Positions 12,901 through 24,790 of a stretch of 64,000 nt of DNA are shown piece after piece (the first letter of the stretch is position 1; each line of letters begins with the position of its first letter). This DNA comes from Patiria miniata (lineage: Eukaryota > Echinodermata > Asteroidea > Valvatida > Asterinidae): positions 41,981,553 through 42,045,552 of the forward strand of contig NW_024037069.1 in the NCBI RefSeq assembly GCF_015706575.1, read 5' to 3'. The position numbers and the translations under genes are program-made. Under the pieces are notes generated by a model. It did no database searches, had not been told where the DNA came from, and saw only the letters and a list, made by a program, of their open reading frames with translations.

Positions 12901-13006
12901 AAATCTAAAAATTAATGTGGCCTGACGTTGCGAACTTAGCAAGTTCTTCTTCTTCAAGAAGAACTTGCTAAGTTCGCAACGTCAGGCCACATTAATTTTT
13001 AGATTT
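12901..13006. repeat. Perfect palindrome, 51-bp arms and 4-bp loop
   Basis: Left arm 12901-12951, loop CTTC, right arm 12956-13006. Every position pairs. The arms include GTGGCCTGACGTTGCGAAC. It follows a 16-bp direct repeat, TATAAATCTAAAAATT. Confidence 0.85.
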
Positions 13007-13638
13007 AAAAATCTCTTGTTAGCTCTTGTTGAGGCCGGTATCCAAACCGGATATCCAAACAGAGTCCATTTTGTTCACGGTGACCGTTTTAGCCGAACTT
13101 TAGGCTAATTTTGACGGACTTTTTTTCGGGGAAAAACGAGTGTGACAGAAAATTTAGCAGAATCAAAATTTTGGTAGCAGTTTTCTAGCAGAATTCGGTA
13201 AAATTTGTGATTTGACTGAAAAATAGGGCAGATTTGAAAATATACCGGTAGCTGATTAGTTTTGAAAAAAAGCTTCAATTTGAGGTTCCCTGGCGCGTAG
13301 TAGGGCACAGTTGCAAGCCATGCTAAACCGTGCAAATTTATCTAATTTCTTATCTTATTTTAATGTTACGATTTGTGCAACATTGTGCATGCGGGTATAA
13401 GTGTTTATAATGTATTTCGTGTAATAGTGGGTGATCTAACAGATTTTGTGTAAATCTAGCAGATTTTTGAAGTGCATCTAGCAGAATTTTGCTGTTTACC
13501 AAGCGCGCACGAGGATTCACACACACGGTAAATGCGCATGCGACAGTCCACTACGCATGCGCTTTACAAAGCAATCGTGGAACTGTCGCAAGGGTGTAGT
13601 ACGCACGCGCTAACGTCGCCCAATTCCAAGCGAGCTAC

Positions 13639-13690
13639 ACACGAAGAGACGGCTGCGCGGTACCCGTACCGCGCAACCATCTCTTCGTGT
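13639..13690. repeat. Short hairpin, 25-bp arms
   Basis: Left ACACGAAGAGAC-GGC-TGCGCGGTAC, two-base loop, right arm complementary with two mismatches. It lies inside CG-rich unrecognised DNA. Confidence 0.6.
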
Positions 13691-13874
13691 ATGTTAATTT
13701 TCCCGAGCTCAATGATGCCGAACTGGAGAATATTTATGGACTTTAAATATATCTCCTGCACAAAAGAAAGTTGTCAACGAACTACTGAATTTACAACTGT
13801 AGTTGTAAACGAACTCAAGCTGGACAAATTTCTCCGAAGATTTTGTTTCAGGTGCATACTGCTTCGCACAAATA

Positions 13875-14236
13875 AGGCCACAAAAAAAAATAAGTCGGTC
13901 TCTGGTCAGCGCGCGCGTCGATTTTAATCATGCGCGTCGATCTTTTTTTTTTCCAAAATGTTCCGCGGTAGCTCCAACAGCGACCTCTTTTTCCGCACCT
14001 CCTCAATTTTTTTTACCAAAGAGCACCAAGGAATGGGAAATTGCACCAAGGCAAATGATCGAAAGCAACAAGGCAAATTATGGAGGACACCAATGTACAT
14101 GAGGACACCAAAAAAGCAAAATAGTACCCAACTTGTCTGTACAATCCAAGCTTGAAAAAAAAAAAAAAAGCTGCGTGGCCGCGTCAATTCCGGAACTTTG
14201 GTCTGACCAGAGACCGAATATTTTTTGGGGGGGCCT
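13875..14236. mobile_element. MITE, GCGCGCGTCG family, copy 1
   Basis: Inverted ends GTCGGTCTCTGGTCAG and CTGACCAGAGACCGAATATT, with TAA on both flanks. The left subterminal part has GCGCGCGCGTCG. Related copies are at 27677-28025 and 50636-50715. Confidence 0.6.
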
Positions 14237-15063
14237 AATCGGCAGCTCAATATGCATGAGGTTTACATGTATAACATGGTTTGTTTCGCTTCGCCTCGGG
14301 AACTAGTTTGTCAACTTCCAATACCTCGGGGAGCGAATAAGGACTGTCCACCCTCAAACCATGTTATATTTGTATATTACTGGCCCCGAGATGTAGGTAA
14401 GCTACACTGAGGGACCAGTAATTCCACCTTTTTTTTCCAGAAATAAACCGTGCTATTACTTCACCTCATAACACACTGCCATTTAGTAGCCGATCACTGC
14501 CTTGTCGATAAAGGTCTTCGCATAATGGTCTTCGTATAAACTTTTTACTTCCCAGACACCTGGCAGAATCGGCTAATAAACTGCTCCAATTTGATCATGA
14601 ATATGTATGAGGTGTAGTTATTTCTATTACTGAAAGCTCAGAACGTCTGCATTAAGATGTGTATCAGAATTCTGAAATTATAATGTCAGATGTAAAAAGG
14701 ACAGGGAAAAATGTGGGTCCCAAATTGAGAATGACCAAATTTGCAGTCGAATAATTCAGACGTTGTTAAATCACACCCCTGCACATTATCCAGGTTAGTC
14801 ACAGCTATAAGCCCACAATAATTCTGACTGTGACCTCCAGTAACAATGCGCTTTTCGAAATTGCCAATCACCCGTAGGCCACAAGTGGGCTGCCTTTCCT
14901 TTTTTTTCGTCGATGCGATTGTCATTCAAATCATTTACGAGGTCTGCGTGAAAGTGCTAGCGGTAACGCCGATCCTTGCAGTCGGATTAGAGTTGGACCG
15001 CCGGTGCACACACTCTCGACTCTTTCGTTCGCTTGGTATTACAGTCTGCAGAAGAAGACCAAA

Positions 15064-18000
15064 ATGTACGCTGCCGTGCTTTTCTCCGTGTTGATAGTAG
15101 CTGCCTCCGCGGTCGGCGAAGAACCCGAGAAATGCTGCTCTGACCCCTACTACACGTTCATAGCAGGTAAGAATATCAACTCCAACCCAAAATGTTTTTC
15201 TCGGTTGTTGTTTTTTGGGGGGCTGCAGTGCCTTTTCTCGTTTTATTAACCTAAAAAAAAGTGTCTAAAGCGCTGTAGGTGCGGTAAAACTTGCCCCCAT
15301 AAAATGTGACCAATTTACTAGACTACCTCCGTAAATAAGGGACACACTTGGGTCTATTTTTTTGGTGTAAATTTCGTGTTGAAATTTAGATACACAAACG
15401 TGATCAAACGAACCTGGATATTACATGAAAAATAGACGTCTGAGAAAGGAGGGACTTCTTTTCTATAGCTTTTAATAGGGTGTGTGTGCTTCTAAAACGT
15501 AAATAAACTACAAAGTATAGATATGAAAATCGAAACTTAACAAAGTTCTACATTTTAGGGTACATGTTCGAAGCGAGGTAGTCCAATAAACTATTGGCCA
15601 TATTTATGGGGCTAAATGTTAGACAAACTGTTTGTTTGGCCACCATAGGCAAAAACCTTCAGAATTGTTTTACTAATTTTCTGCCAAAACATTCCTAAAG
15701 GCCTATATAAAAAGAAACTCAAAGTGAGTCTTTTGACTCATTATCGTAAAAACAAAATGAGTCATTTTGTCCGTGTAGTGACACACTACGGCTCAAAGTG
15801 TGTCACTACACGGACAAATTGACTCATTTTTGTTTTTACGATTATGAGTCAAATGACACTATTTTTGTTATACGGTTATTGTATCTTAGAATGCCTAACT
15901 TGATTTTCCTTTCCGTTTAGAACCTTTAGCATGTGATTTCGCCCATATTAAACACCAATCACATTTCGAGAAAAGTTTGCTGAAAGTTGCCATCACGTGA
16001 CCACGACATCCAATTTGTTAACCAGTTATATACAGTGTCCATATCCAAAATTATTTTTGATAGCAGTGTATTTTTCAATGTTAACAAAATGCATATTTCC
16101 AAAACAAATAGTCGGCATAGTATTTTGGCCCCATCAATGGGCTAAAATCGCATAACCAAGAAAATGACTTCTTCCTCATCTCACACTCTAAAAAAAGAAA
16201 ATTAGTCAGAATTGACTATAAACCAGTCAAATATGACTAGCTATTCAGGGTCAGCTGGGTGCAACTGAAAATCAGTCAATCTGACTAGATTTTCCAGTCA
16301 GTATTATTTACTATAGGAAAAATAGGTATGCAAATAACTAAAATTGGAGTCAAATCCAACTACTTTTTCAAGTCATAGTATGAAACTTCGCACGTTTAAC
16401 TAATTTCCTAGTCAATTTTCAATAGCTAGGACAACCAGTCAATATTTTGCTAAAGCTGTTTTTATAGCCCAGAAGTTAAGACTCATGTATCCGACTACTG
16501 ATGTGTCATTCATTCATGTTTAATATCAGAGATTGTTGCGACTGAACTGAAAGAAGGCGCGCTGCTGACCGAACTGATTCAACAACCTGGGGCCTACGAT
16601 TCCATCGACAAGAAAATCGGCTTGAAATACAACGTACACATCTCTAATGGCACCCAAGAAGCCTTCCGGCTAATCGCAGACTACAACGAGGTATTTGTCT
16701 GGCTAAATGTTGTATTAAGGTCATGTATAGAAATACACCTTAGTTTGATGTTTTCCTGGCCTGTAACTGAAAGGATCGTGCCGTTCGTGCATCGGGAACC
16801 GTTACGAGGTGTCCAATGAAAACAGAAGCCCTACATCTTAGAAAATTCAAACAGTGTCCAATTGTCTTGTTGATTGATATCATTAATGACAGTTGAAATG
16901 GCTTTGTTTAGATCACATATTGTGGTTTATTTATCGACAGGGAAAGGCCTACGTTATCTACAAAGAAGAGGAAGAAACAAAATGCGACATCTATACCTTT
17001 TCCTATGGTTTCCCATACAACTGTGTGCCAGGTATCTGAATCAGTCAATTTGTGCTTGCTTACGCCATGTAGGTCTTTATGGTACTTTCATTGTCATCAA
17101 ATATAAATTTCAAGAATGTTTATACAATTGATAATCAAAAGAACTGAAGGTATATTAACCTAGACTCAGAAATCCAATAGACAGGTGTTACTGTTACACC
17201 CCACCATAAATGGTGGGACGTGGACAAGTCTGCGAAAAAAGCCAACTCTCCTCGATCAGAAGTGTCTCGGCTTCTAAAAAAAAAAAAGTTTGTTAGAGAA
17301 ATCATCACTTAAAGAAATCTTGTCAATAAGTAAAGCAATGGATTGAAACATCTCTGAACACAAGTGGCGGGTCGTTTTCTCAGGCTTTCCTATACCTGAC
17401 CTTTGATGGTTTCTGTCTACCCCGATTAATCAATGATCTGATTGGAGTCGAACAGTTTTCAATTTGTGTTTCAGCCCTCGCTTGTCATATTGGTAACCAA
17501 ACCATGGGCGTCGCGAGAGGGTGGGGGAAGGGAGGCACCCCCCCCCGGAAAACGAAACAAAAGGAAAAAGATGTTCGAAGCCATATTGCTGTTAATTTGA
17601 TGGAGGGGTAGGGCAAATGCTCCCCTGTTTAAGCTCGGAAAAATGATAATATAGAGAATTGAGAATATAATAAAAAAGTTAAGAATTTTGGGGAAATGTG
17701 CTTTGCTCCCCCCCCCCCCCCCCCCCCCCGGGAAAAAATCCTGGCGACGCCCATGAACCGAACATTGTATTTCTTCCTATACAGAGGACAGCAAGTTTGC
17801 CGGTTCTGTAACCATCGGCGATCGAGCTATACGTGCGAACAACTGGTACCACAATGACCAGAGTTCCCCCTCCGAAGACGTGCACACTGTGTACACCATC
17901 GAGGAGGAGGAGTGCGTTGATGTCAGCAGCTTCCAGCGAACCTTCGACCCAGAAACAGGTATTAATGCAGTCTCAAAATCTGGCACATTTGGTAGAACTT

Positions 18001-19456
18001 GAGAGTGTGGAGACATGCAAAGCAGGCATGAAAATAAATCGGCAGATAAAAACGAAATATGGTACCTAGTCTCTATGTTGTCGAACTTGTTCTAGTCTCG
18101 TTTTTAGACTTAAAATTAAATGGTCTCACGCTCAAGTGCAACATGCTGAAAAAAATCTCCTTGAATATTAGAACAGATATCTTGAATTTGGCTGGTTCAA
18201 TCTTATGGCTCTATATTTGCACTGCTGAATTATTGAGAATCTTAGTGGGAATAAATAGTGGGCCAAGCTTACAGCTGGCCGACATTTGCTTTTTTTTTAT
18301 GCACTCGGGCCTCAGTCTGGCACTAATGGTAAAAAAGATCCTTCATCTAACTTTGAAACAGAAATAATGTTAAAACATATAGCGACTCGAGGGATCTGAC
18401 GCATTATGACAGTACCTATCATATTGCCGTGATTTGCAGAATGAAATTGCTACCAACTTCTTGTATTTTCAGGAGATGAGATCAGCCTTGTAAGGTCCAC
18501 CTATTCGGATTTCAGTCTGGGCATCTGCCATCCGGATGATTGGTTCAAAGTCCCAGAGGAATGCCAGGTAAGATGGTTGACATTCTTACCCCAACCCGGA
18601 TGCGAATTTGTTCCGTAGGTGGGTTGCTCAAATGTCATGCATAATTCTGTTTCCTTTGAATTGTTGCAAGACACTTAGGTTCTCGTTCTCTTTCTCGTTC
18701 TCCCTGGATTCAAACCAGAAATCTTTCTATCCAATAGCCTACCGTTTGGTAGCTTGACGACGTCCGTAATTTAAAATGCTTTAAAGGTTACTGGTTGACT
18801 AAATAACAACAATGCCCTTGACATCATTGCCCCGTTTCATGAATAAACATACTGGCCCAATCGAAACTGTTGAATTATTCATAACTTTTGAGCAACCCAC
18901 CTACGGAAAAGAAATTCGCAACCCGGATTCTTCAAACTTCTTCAAAAGGAAGTGAAGGATTTTGTCAGATGGGGAAGGTACCCTATACGGCCCAGTCACT
19001 ATCGTCGTACGTCCAAAGAGTTTTTGGTGTGAAAATCAGACAGATTGAGTTTTCCAGTGAAAGAGTAAAATTCGAATCTTTGGAGTGAGTTTGAAGTTGA
19101 GTGAGTTGGAATTTGGTGGAATCTTATAAGTAATGTGCGTTGGGTTCATGTTTACAGAGGTGCAATTTGAGAATTCAGGAAATTTGTTGAGGAAAAAAAG
19201 GGCAAGTTGGAGTTAGGAGAGGAAATTGAATACCATTGATGAGAGAAGGTTTTATAAAACCTGTTTCTGTTCTCAACAATGGTTAATATACCTCTGGGCT
19301 AGTGTCAAAAGTTAACGAATACATTTTTTAAAGAAGTTTGATGGACTTTTTGTCTTATTGATTCTTCCATAGGCTGGGAGAGCAAAGATGGTCGAAGGCA
19401 TCCCCAAGAAATATGCCGGACTTCGCGGACCAGGAGGAAAGCGTCTGTTCCAGTAG
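15064..19456 (+). CDS. Ependymin-related protein C (six exons)
   Basis: Predicted secreted ependymin-family glycoprotein of 235 residues. Exons: 15064-15166, 16530-16690, 16941-17031, 17785-17958, 18473-18567, 19373-19456, with GT-AG borders and phases 1,0,1,1,0. Signal peptide MYAAVLFSVLIVAASAVG, then a double cysteine (PEKCCSDPYYTF, C24-C25), GAYD, sequon NGT at 74, C103 plus an extra C116 in FPYNCVP, VTIGDRAI, EECVDV (C162), LGICHPDDWFKVPEEC (C195, C207), and the tail GGKRLFQ. The double cysteine and the extra exon-3 cysteine separate C, D and E from A and B. Two AATAAA signals follow the stop. Introns carry a palindrome (intron 1), a terminal-inverted-repeat element (intron 3) and a MITE (intron 5). 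Confidence 0.9.
15735..15850. repeat. Palindrome in gene C intron 1
   Basis: Arms of about 52 bp: left from GACTCATTATCGTAAAAAC, right ending GTTTTTACGATTATGAGTC, with loop TACGGCTCAAA. Small differences between the arms. Confidence 0.7.
16185..16470. repeat. AGTCA-rich repeat stretch in gene C intron 1
   Basis: Begins CACTCTAAAAAAAGAAAA and carries many spaced copies of AGTCAA, AGTCAG and the complement TTGACT. It looks like a worn MITE but the ends were not matched. Confidence 0.35.
17503..17755. mobile_element. MITE, CATGGGCGTCGC family, copy 2 (gene C intron 3)
   Basis: Ends CATGGGCGTCGC and GCGACGCCCATG are inverted, and AACC is found on both flanks. It ends 29 nt before the gene C exon 4 boundary, so the element sits in the branch-point zone of that intron. 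Confidence 0.7.
18592..18929. mobile_element. MITE in gene C intron 5
   Basis: Inverted ends: CCCGGATGCGAATTTG with GTAGGTGGGTTGCTCAAA on the left, and TTTGAGCAACCCACCTAC with AAATTCGCAACCCGG on the right. It begins 25 nt after the exon 5 donor. Its interior recurs, inverted, at about 31790-32090. Confidence 0.65.
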
Positions 19457-19755
19457 ATGACTCGTAAATACGGCTTCAGTTTGAAGATGGAAAGTACTTA
19501 AAACGAAATATCTACCGAGCTGAAAGATTTTAAACGCTTGCGCATAAGTTTCTTTTAGATTTATACTGGTTGAGGGTTAATGATAATTTAGTTTCTGCTG
19601 GTTCAAAGAGGCCTGCCTATAGACAATTATCATGTTGCGGCCATCTCTTTTTTTCCCATTCAAATCAACGTAACCAAAGCGAGGCTGGAAGGAAAATGGT
19701 CTGGTTCCTTTTGCATTAAAACCATTATCATTCAGTACTGTTATTGAATACAAGG

Positions 19756-19761
19756 AATAAA
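19756..19761 (+). terminator. Poly(A) signal AATAAA of gene C (proximal)
   Basis: AATAAA lies 300 bp after the gene C stop codon, in GGAATAAAACTG. A second AATAAA is at 20257-20262, so two 3' ends are possible. The proximal signal lies inside a 160-bp sequence that recurs, inverted, in the last intron of gene E. Confidence 0.55.
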
Positions 19762-20256
19762 ACTGAATTGGTGGCAGCATGTATAGTCCTCTTTCTCCCT
19801 GACACTGACTTACTGATCACCCCATGTTACCAGTGAATTAGACTGGACATAGTCACATCTTGGCCCAAAGGTTTGACATAGGATTATCCCGAATGACTAA
19901 AGGGTTAAATCCGGCCCACTGTTCGGGCCACATGCATGAAAAGACTAGAATCAATTGAATAGAATTTGCTCGCTCTGTGACCAACCTTTACTAGGCTTTG
20001 ATTGTCTTGTTTTATCTTTATCATGGTTTTCTTTGGAACCAAACTGCAAATAATTTACAATTCAGTCTAGGTTGCTAATATAAGCATGTGAACCTGCTTT
20101 GTTTGAAGGTCGGCAGCCTGTGCTCCACACTCCAGTGTTTTGTGTTTAAACAAAAACATGATTGATCATGATTTATCTGGAATTCTCTTTATATTGGTAT
20201 TGTTTGTAAATCTTTGTATTCGTTTGGAATAGAAAACAAGTTTGTCTTGTCTAAAA

Positions 20257-20262
20257 AATAAA
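20257..20262 (+). terminator. Possible distal poly(A) signal of gene C
   Basis: AATAAA in an A/T-rich context 800 bp after the stop codon of gene C. It is weaker evidence than the proximal signal. Confidence 0.3.
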
Positions 20263-21032
20263 ATTGAAATATTCCACAATCAGATGTTTGAAATATAATT
20301 GTGTGTTGCCTTGTTTAGTTCCCATTGTGCATAATTATATGGGTTTGAGGTTTCAACAGCATTATTGTCAGACGGTTTAATTATCGTCTTTGATGGTATC
20401 ACGTCCTTGTTGTACTTGAAAAAAAAATTGGCAAAGATCTATCAGATTTTTTTGTCCTCATAATTTGTGTAATTTCATGATGCGCCTGCCTCTGTCAGCA
20501 CTTGCTTTTGTTTCTTGATATTATTAAAACAAGTGGCATTTGATAATTGAAAATGCAATTAATACATTGCTGAGAATATTTTTCACTCGCGATAGATGTA
20601 ACAGAGCTACCTACGTAAATCAGTACGTTCTCCTAAGTTCTCCTAAATACATCGTTCACACAAACATCGAACAGCTCTGTCAAACTAAACGTCCTATTTT
20701 TGGCTTTCCAACCCTCGGGATGAAGGTTCAACCATTATTGGCTCGGAAAACAAGTCCGATCTCCCTGGTAATGCATATGGGTGGTCAACGGGGAAGAGCT
20801 TTGCCCCCCCCCCCCTTCCCCCACTTTTGTAAAAGTGGGGATATCATATCATTTCCCCCTCCCCACTTTTTTCGGCCCCGAATAAAAATTGTAGCTGATG
20901 TATATGATTGAAAAGCTCAAAATAGCTGATTCAATGACTCCAAACTCGAAAATGATGTTTAAATGAAAGTGTACAGATTGTGCCAAAAGATGAAACAATT
21001 TTTTATATTCTGTAACGAAAGAGGAATTACCA

Positions 21033-21399
21033 CAGGCGCGGTTCTAGGGGGGGAACTAAGGGGGGCTTTAGCCCCCTAAAAATTTTGTCTAGCCCCCTAA
21101 AATAAATTCCGTAAAAAAAATGGCATTAGCAAAAAGAAGGATTGTGATGTACATGCGAACGGTCTCCCCCTAAAGAAATAGTCGTGACAAGGGTGCATTA
21201 GTTAATATAGTGTGAATGATTTTAGGATTTTATTGGCGCTCCCCCCCCCCCCCCCCCCACCTATTGATTTTCGGAGGCCTAAGTGTCTGGAAAAAATAAC
21301 CGGTTTTCATTTCAGCACGCCTCCCTGAAAAAATTCTGGATCCACCCTGCTAGCCCCCCCCCCCCCCCCAAAAAAATATTGGTTCTAGAACCGCGCCTG
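21033..21399. mobile_element. hAT-like MITE, CAGGCGCGGTTCTAG family, copy 1
   Basis: Ends CAGGCGCGGTTCTAG and CTAGAACCGCGCCTG are perfect inverted repeats. Exact 8-bp target duplication AATTACCA (21025-21032 and 21400-21407). The interior has C-rich runs. Confidence 0.85.
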
Positions 21400-21639
21400 A
21401 ATTACCATCTTCAACTAAAGCTCTAGTTTAAACACCAATAATGTTAAAACGAGTCACTCATACAGTGTTCGGTAGTGGATAGCGTACTTGTTCTGCCGTG
21501 GCAGTTTTTTACTTATTTTTCTTGGCGGCAGCATGGGGAAATCATTGCTTTCTTTAGAAAAAAAACAAATCAACATAGCTCAAGCAATATCTTTTGATTC
21601 AGTTTGTTTGATCTAAACTGTTGTCCTACCGTCTCAATG

Positions 21640-22080
21640 TTGATAGCACACGGCCACGTATATCTTAAACTTGGATTGAAATGGAACAAAATCCGTCATC
21701 ACACTTTAAGCCTGGGGATCGGGTTCGTGTACTAGGCACAATTCACTGTTGGAAATCCAACATGGCCGACCTCAATACGACAGTATTCTGGGGGTCCAGA
21801 CCGGTATTGTGTGCGTCATGCATCATATAAGTTGTGATGGATTGTCACCTGCATCGCAAACAAATACCTTTCGGGCCAAGGACACATCCTTGCTACCAAT
21901 CTCCCGGGGTTTTTCTTTGTTCTTTTCTTTCCATTTATCACCGCTTCTAAACGTCTGATATAACTTCTGGTTGAATTAGAACACTGGGAATATTCTTGAA
22001 TGGTGTTGATACGAAATGAATGGTGCATGGCCGGTACCACAGCCGGTCGGTGCAGTCAGTGACGAGTCAACCGCGTCCCC
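21640..22080. repeat. Dispersed repeat downstream of gene C
   Basis: Aligns with 42590-42965 and, more weakly, 44637-44960 and 61413-61510. Shared strings include ACGACAGTATTCTGGGGGTC and CCAAGGACACATCCTTGCTA. Copies lie downstream of genes C, D and E. Confidence 0.65.
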
Positions 22081-23889
22081 GGGGCTCACTTTATTTCCAA
22101 CCACTATTCCAATAGTAAACCCTGGATAGGAAACTTTCTTCCTGTATCCTGATTCGATACCGCAATTGGCTAGTAATGGATTTTTATCGTGTACTTGGTG
22201 CTATTATTCACAACGTGCAGTACGTGTTTTCGCGATCATTCGTCCACGCCTTCTCGAAAATACTAATTTCCTTTCCAATTTGCTAATATTATTATGAAAT
22301 ATGATACTGCATGTTGTCTCGATAAGATCGTAATAGTTTAATTTTAAAAATCGTGTTTTCGTAACTCACGCCGTGCTTGCGCTGCGACGAATTGACTCTT
22401 TTTACCCCAGACGCCGCATACAAAAACAAACGGTAATGTAACGCATATCCAGGTACCAGACTGTTCCTCATTTGCATACGTGTTCAAAAATCTTGCACAT
22501 GCAAATGAGCCAATACCAGGGTGAGAGAGCAGGTAGTGATTCGAGTTGTGTACACTTTCGAACGGAGGATTATAAGAAATGAAGTTGGGTTTTCTTCGGT
22601 TTCTTTGTCATTTTTGAAAGAATAAAGAAACAGAGATCTAAATTGATAAAAATCAATGAGAAGTATAGTCAAGGTGTGCGCAGTATTAGATTGCTGGAAG
22701 GGGAAGAAAGGAGCGTTGAAGAATAGGACAAATTATTATTCGCAAGTAAGTTGGGTTTTTTTAACGAGGCCTATACAACATGGCATGGAGGAATATGAAC
22801 ATGGGAATGACAAAGCAAATTATAATATCGTTAATGTTGTCGCTCTGAGTTTGAGGGGATGGAGGCCTGTGTGGTAGCTAGCGAGATATTCTGTTCAAAT
22901 TCCATGCGATCTGGGCCTGTCATGCTGGTCGGCATCATTTTTTTTTAAACACATAGGCCTAAACGTGCATGACTGATCCGGCAATGGCAATGAACAAAAG
23001 TTGACTTGTTTAAAATAGTTTATTCGAATAACTTTTATTACTTTTATATGCAAAATCTGACTGAATTATGTCTGCCTTGGTTTCACGCCTACCGAAATGT
23101 TTCTATTCTTTTTCTCTATAAAGAGAAACCGAGGAGATGGTTTATGCTAACTTACTGCACAACCGGCCGATTGACCTTCATATCAAACAAAGAACTTCAG
23201 CAAAGCCATAGCAAAAACCACCAGTTGCAGGACGATATCCGAGATGGGCGAAAATGGAGAACTTCACGGAAGGATGGAATCGACTGTATCATCCACTGAA
23301 TGGAACATGCGATGTGATAAGCATCTGAAAGTTTGACTTAATCAATTCTTACGATGTGGAACTGTTAACATTGATTGATTTTGTTTTTGGAAAAAAGCTG
23401 TGGAGTTCAACGCAAGTATTTTCATGAGCTCCCAAGATGACTGTCACATTATTGACAGTTTGTATGGTGAAGAAAGCAATGAGTACTTTTACGGTTTGAA
23501 ATTATATTGTGTTCGCCGTTATAATAAGATTACTAGCTATAGCCATAGTATACCGTCATATTCGCTCACAAAAACGATTCCCAATACACTTACAAGTAAT
23601 TATATTTATTTTCAGAAGTATAGCTAAACATTTAATTATAAACAAGACCGTGCGTAGCTTGAATTATTCTTTGACAAAATTAGTATAGTACTATTTTGGT
23701 TTGTGATTCATCTCCTTTCACACAATATCACAAGAGGTGAACGATGTCATTCCCTGATCAATCTAGGGACGGGAAGAAGTTTTTACTGATTACTTTGTAA
23801 AATTAAGGGTTTTTTACTTTTTAGATTCTAATTGGTTCATGTATATGGAGATCAATGTAAAGACCCCTCTCAAAGGTCCCCATCTTCGT

Positions 23890-24790
23890 AGGAATATTAA
23901 AACTGCGTATTCAACGCGCGCGAAATACGGCGCAGCCGATTCGCGTCATGAAAATATGACGCGCAAATGCCGATGCACGTGGCTATCTGTGTCCGCCATA
24001 TCTAAAAACAAAAACCATCGTCTTATTGGTAAAAGGGGGTCCGCTCATAAGTCCGACGCCTCATAGGTCCGACACCTCATAATTATGTCCGACAAAATCG
24101 CATCCCCTAACCAAATAAAGGCCCATAAGTCCGACGCCTCATAGGTCCGACGCCTCATAAGTCCGACGCCTCGTAGGTGCGACGCCTCATATCTCCGACG
24201 CCTCGTAAGTCAGACAAATTAAACGCCTCGTTTTACCGACGTCGGGCTGATGAGGCGTCGGACCTATGAGGCGAAATAAATAAATGTTATGCCTCATAAG
24301 TCCGACGCCTCATAAGTCCGAATTTTCGGACTTATGTGGCGTCGGACCTATGAGGCGTCGGACTTATGATACGGCCCCGGTAATGGTAATAGTGTACAAA
24401 TCGTTTATGAGCAAGTGTTCACAAAAAGCTAAGGAAAGAAGAATGCAGAAAATACAAACTGCTCAATTTAAACTCGATCGCAAAGATGATTAGAAACCTT
24501 TAAACAGTACCTGTGGTACAATGTCATGAACATTTTCGGGGAAAAAATGCGACTGATGAGCTTTAAACAGTAACAATTTTAAGGGATATTATTTTTGAGA
24601 GAATGACTTGTAACAATTATTTGATTATCTTAGAAACTAGTTACTGTTTTTCCCTGCAAAGAGGAATATTGTAACCCCCTAAATCTGAGTAAGTCCTATC
24701 CCATTGAGGCCATATACGTAGACAAAAATCAACAAAGACCAGCCATTGCTGGACGCATCGTTGCTCCTTGGGGTCCACGGCCGCTCAGGG
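23890..24790 (+). pseudogene. Relic of a gene-B-like 3' end, exons 5 and 6 deleted
   Basis: This stretch aligns with gene B intron 4 (about 30740-31111) and then directly with gene B's 3' flank (about 31593-31780). Shared strings include TTAAGGGATATTATTTTTGA before the junction and CAACAAAGACCA after it. The junction is a single GACTTG at 24605. In gene B the same hexamer occurs at 31106 and 31593, bracketing exons 5, 6 and the 3' UTR. About 490 bp was therefore lost between short direct repeats. A tandem-repeat element (24035-24378) was inserted into the relic. No upstream exons were recognised. Confidence 0.75.
24035..24378. mobile_element. GACGCCTCATAAGTC repeat element, copy 2, with a short tandem array
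   Basis: Ends GGGGTCCGCTCATAAGTCC and GGACTTATGATACGGCCCC. Inside are about ten copies of a 16-bp unit close to CGACGCCTCATAAGTC, in both orientations. The flanks GGTAAAAG and GGTAATGG could be a worn 8-bp target duplication. It interrupts the gene-B-like relic. Confidence 0.7.

Larger units (their letters stand above)
7330..15063. other. Intergenic DNA between genes A and C
   Basis: Genes A and C are divergent here. Contents are listed separately: minisatellite, nested MITE pair, GAGGGGCAC array, LINE end, palindromes and a MITE. The stretches 7340-8390, 10480-11990 and 14240-15060 show no gene or repeat I can identify. No convincing promoter motif was found for either gene. Confidence 0.5.

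Noticed and set aside
13532-13927. 131-residue open frame on the plus strand
   Set aside because: It crosses a hairpin and runs into a MITE; no signal peptide, no domain and no splice context.
24035-24378. CRISPR-like array
   Set aside because: The 16-bp units are tandem and inverted without unique spacers, and the genome is eukaryotic.
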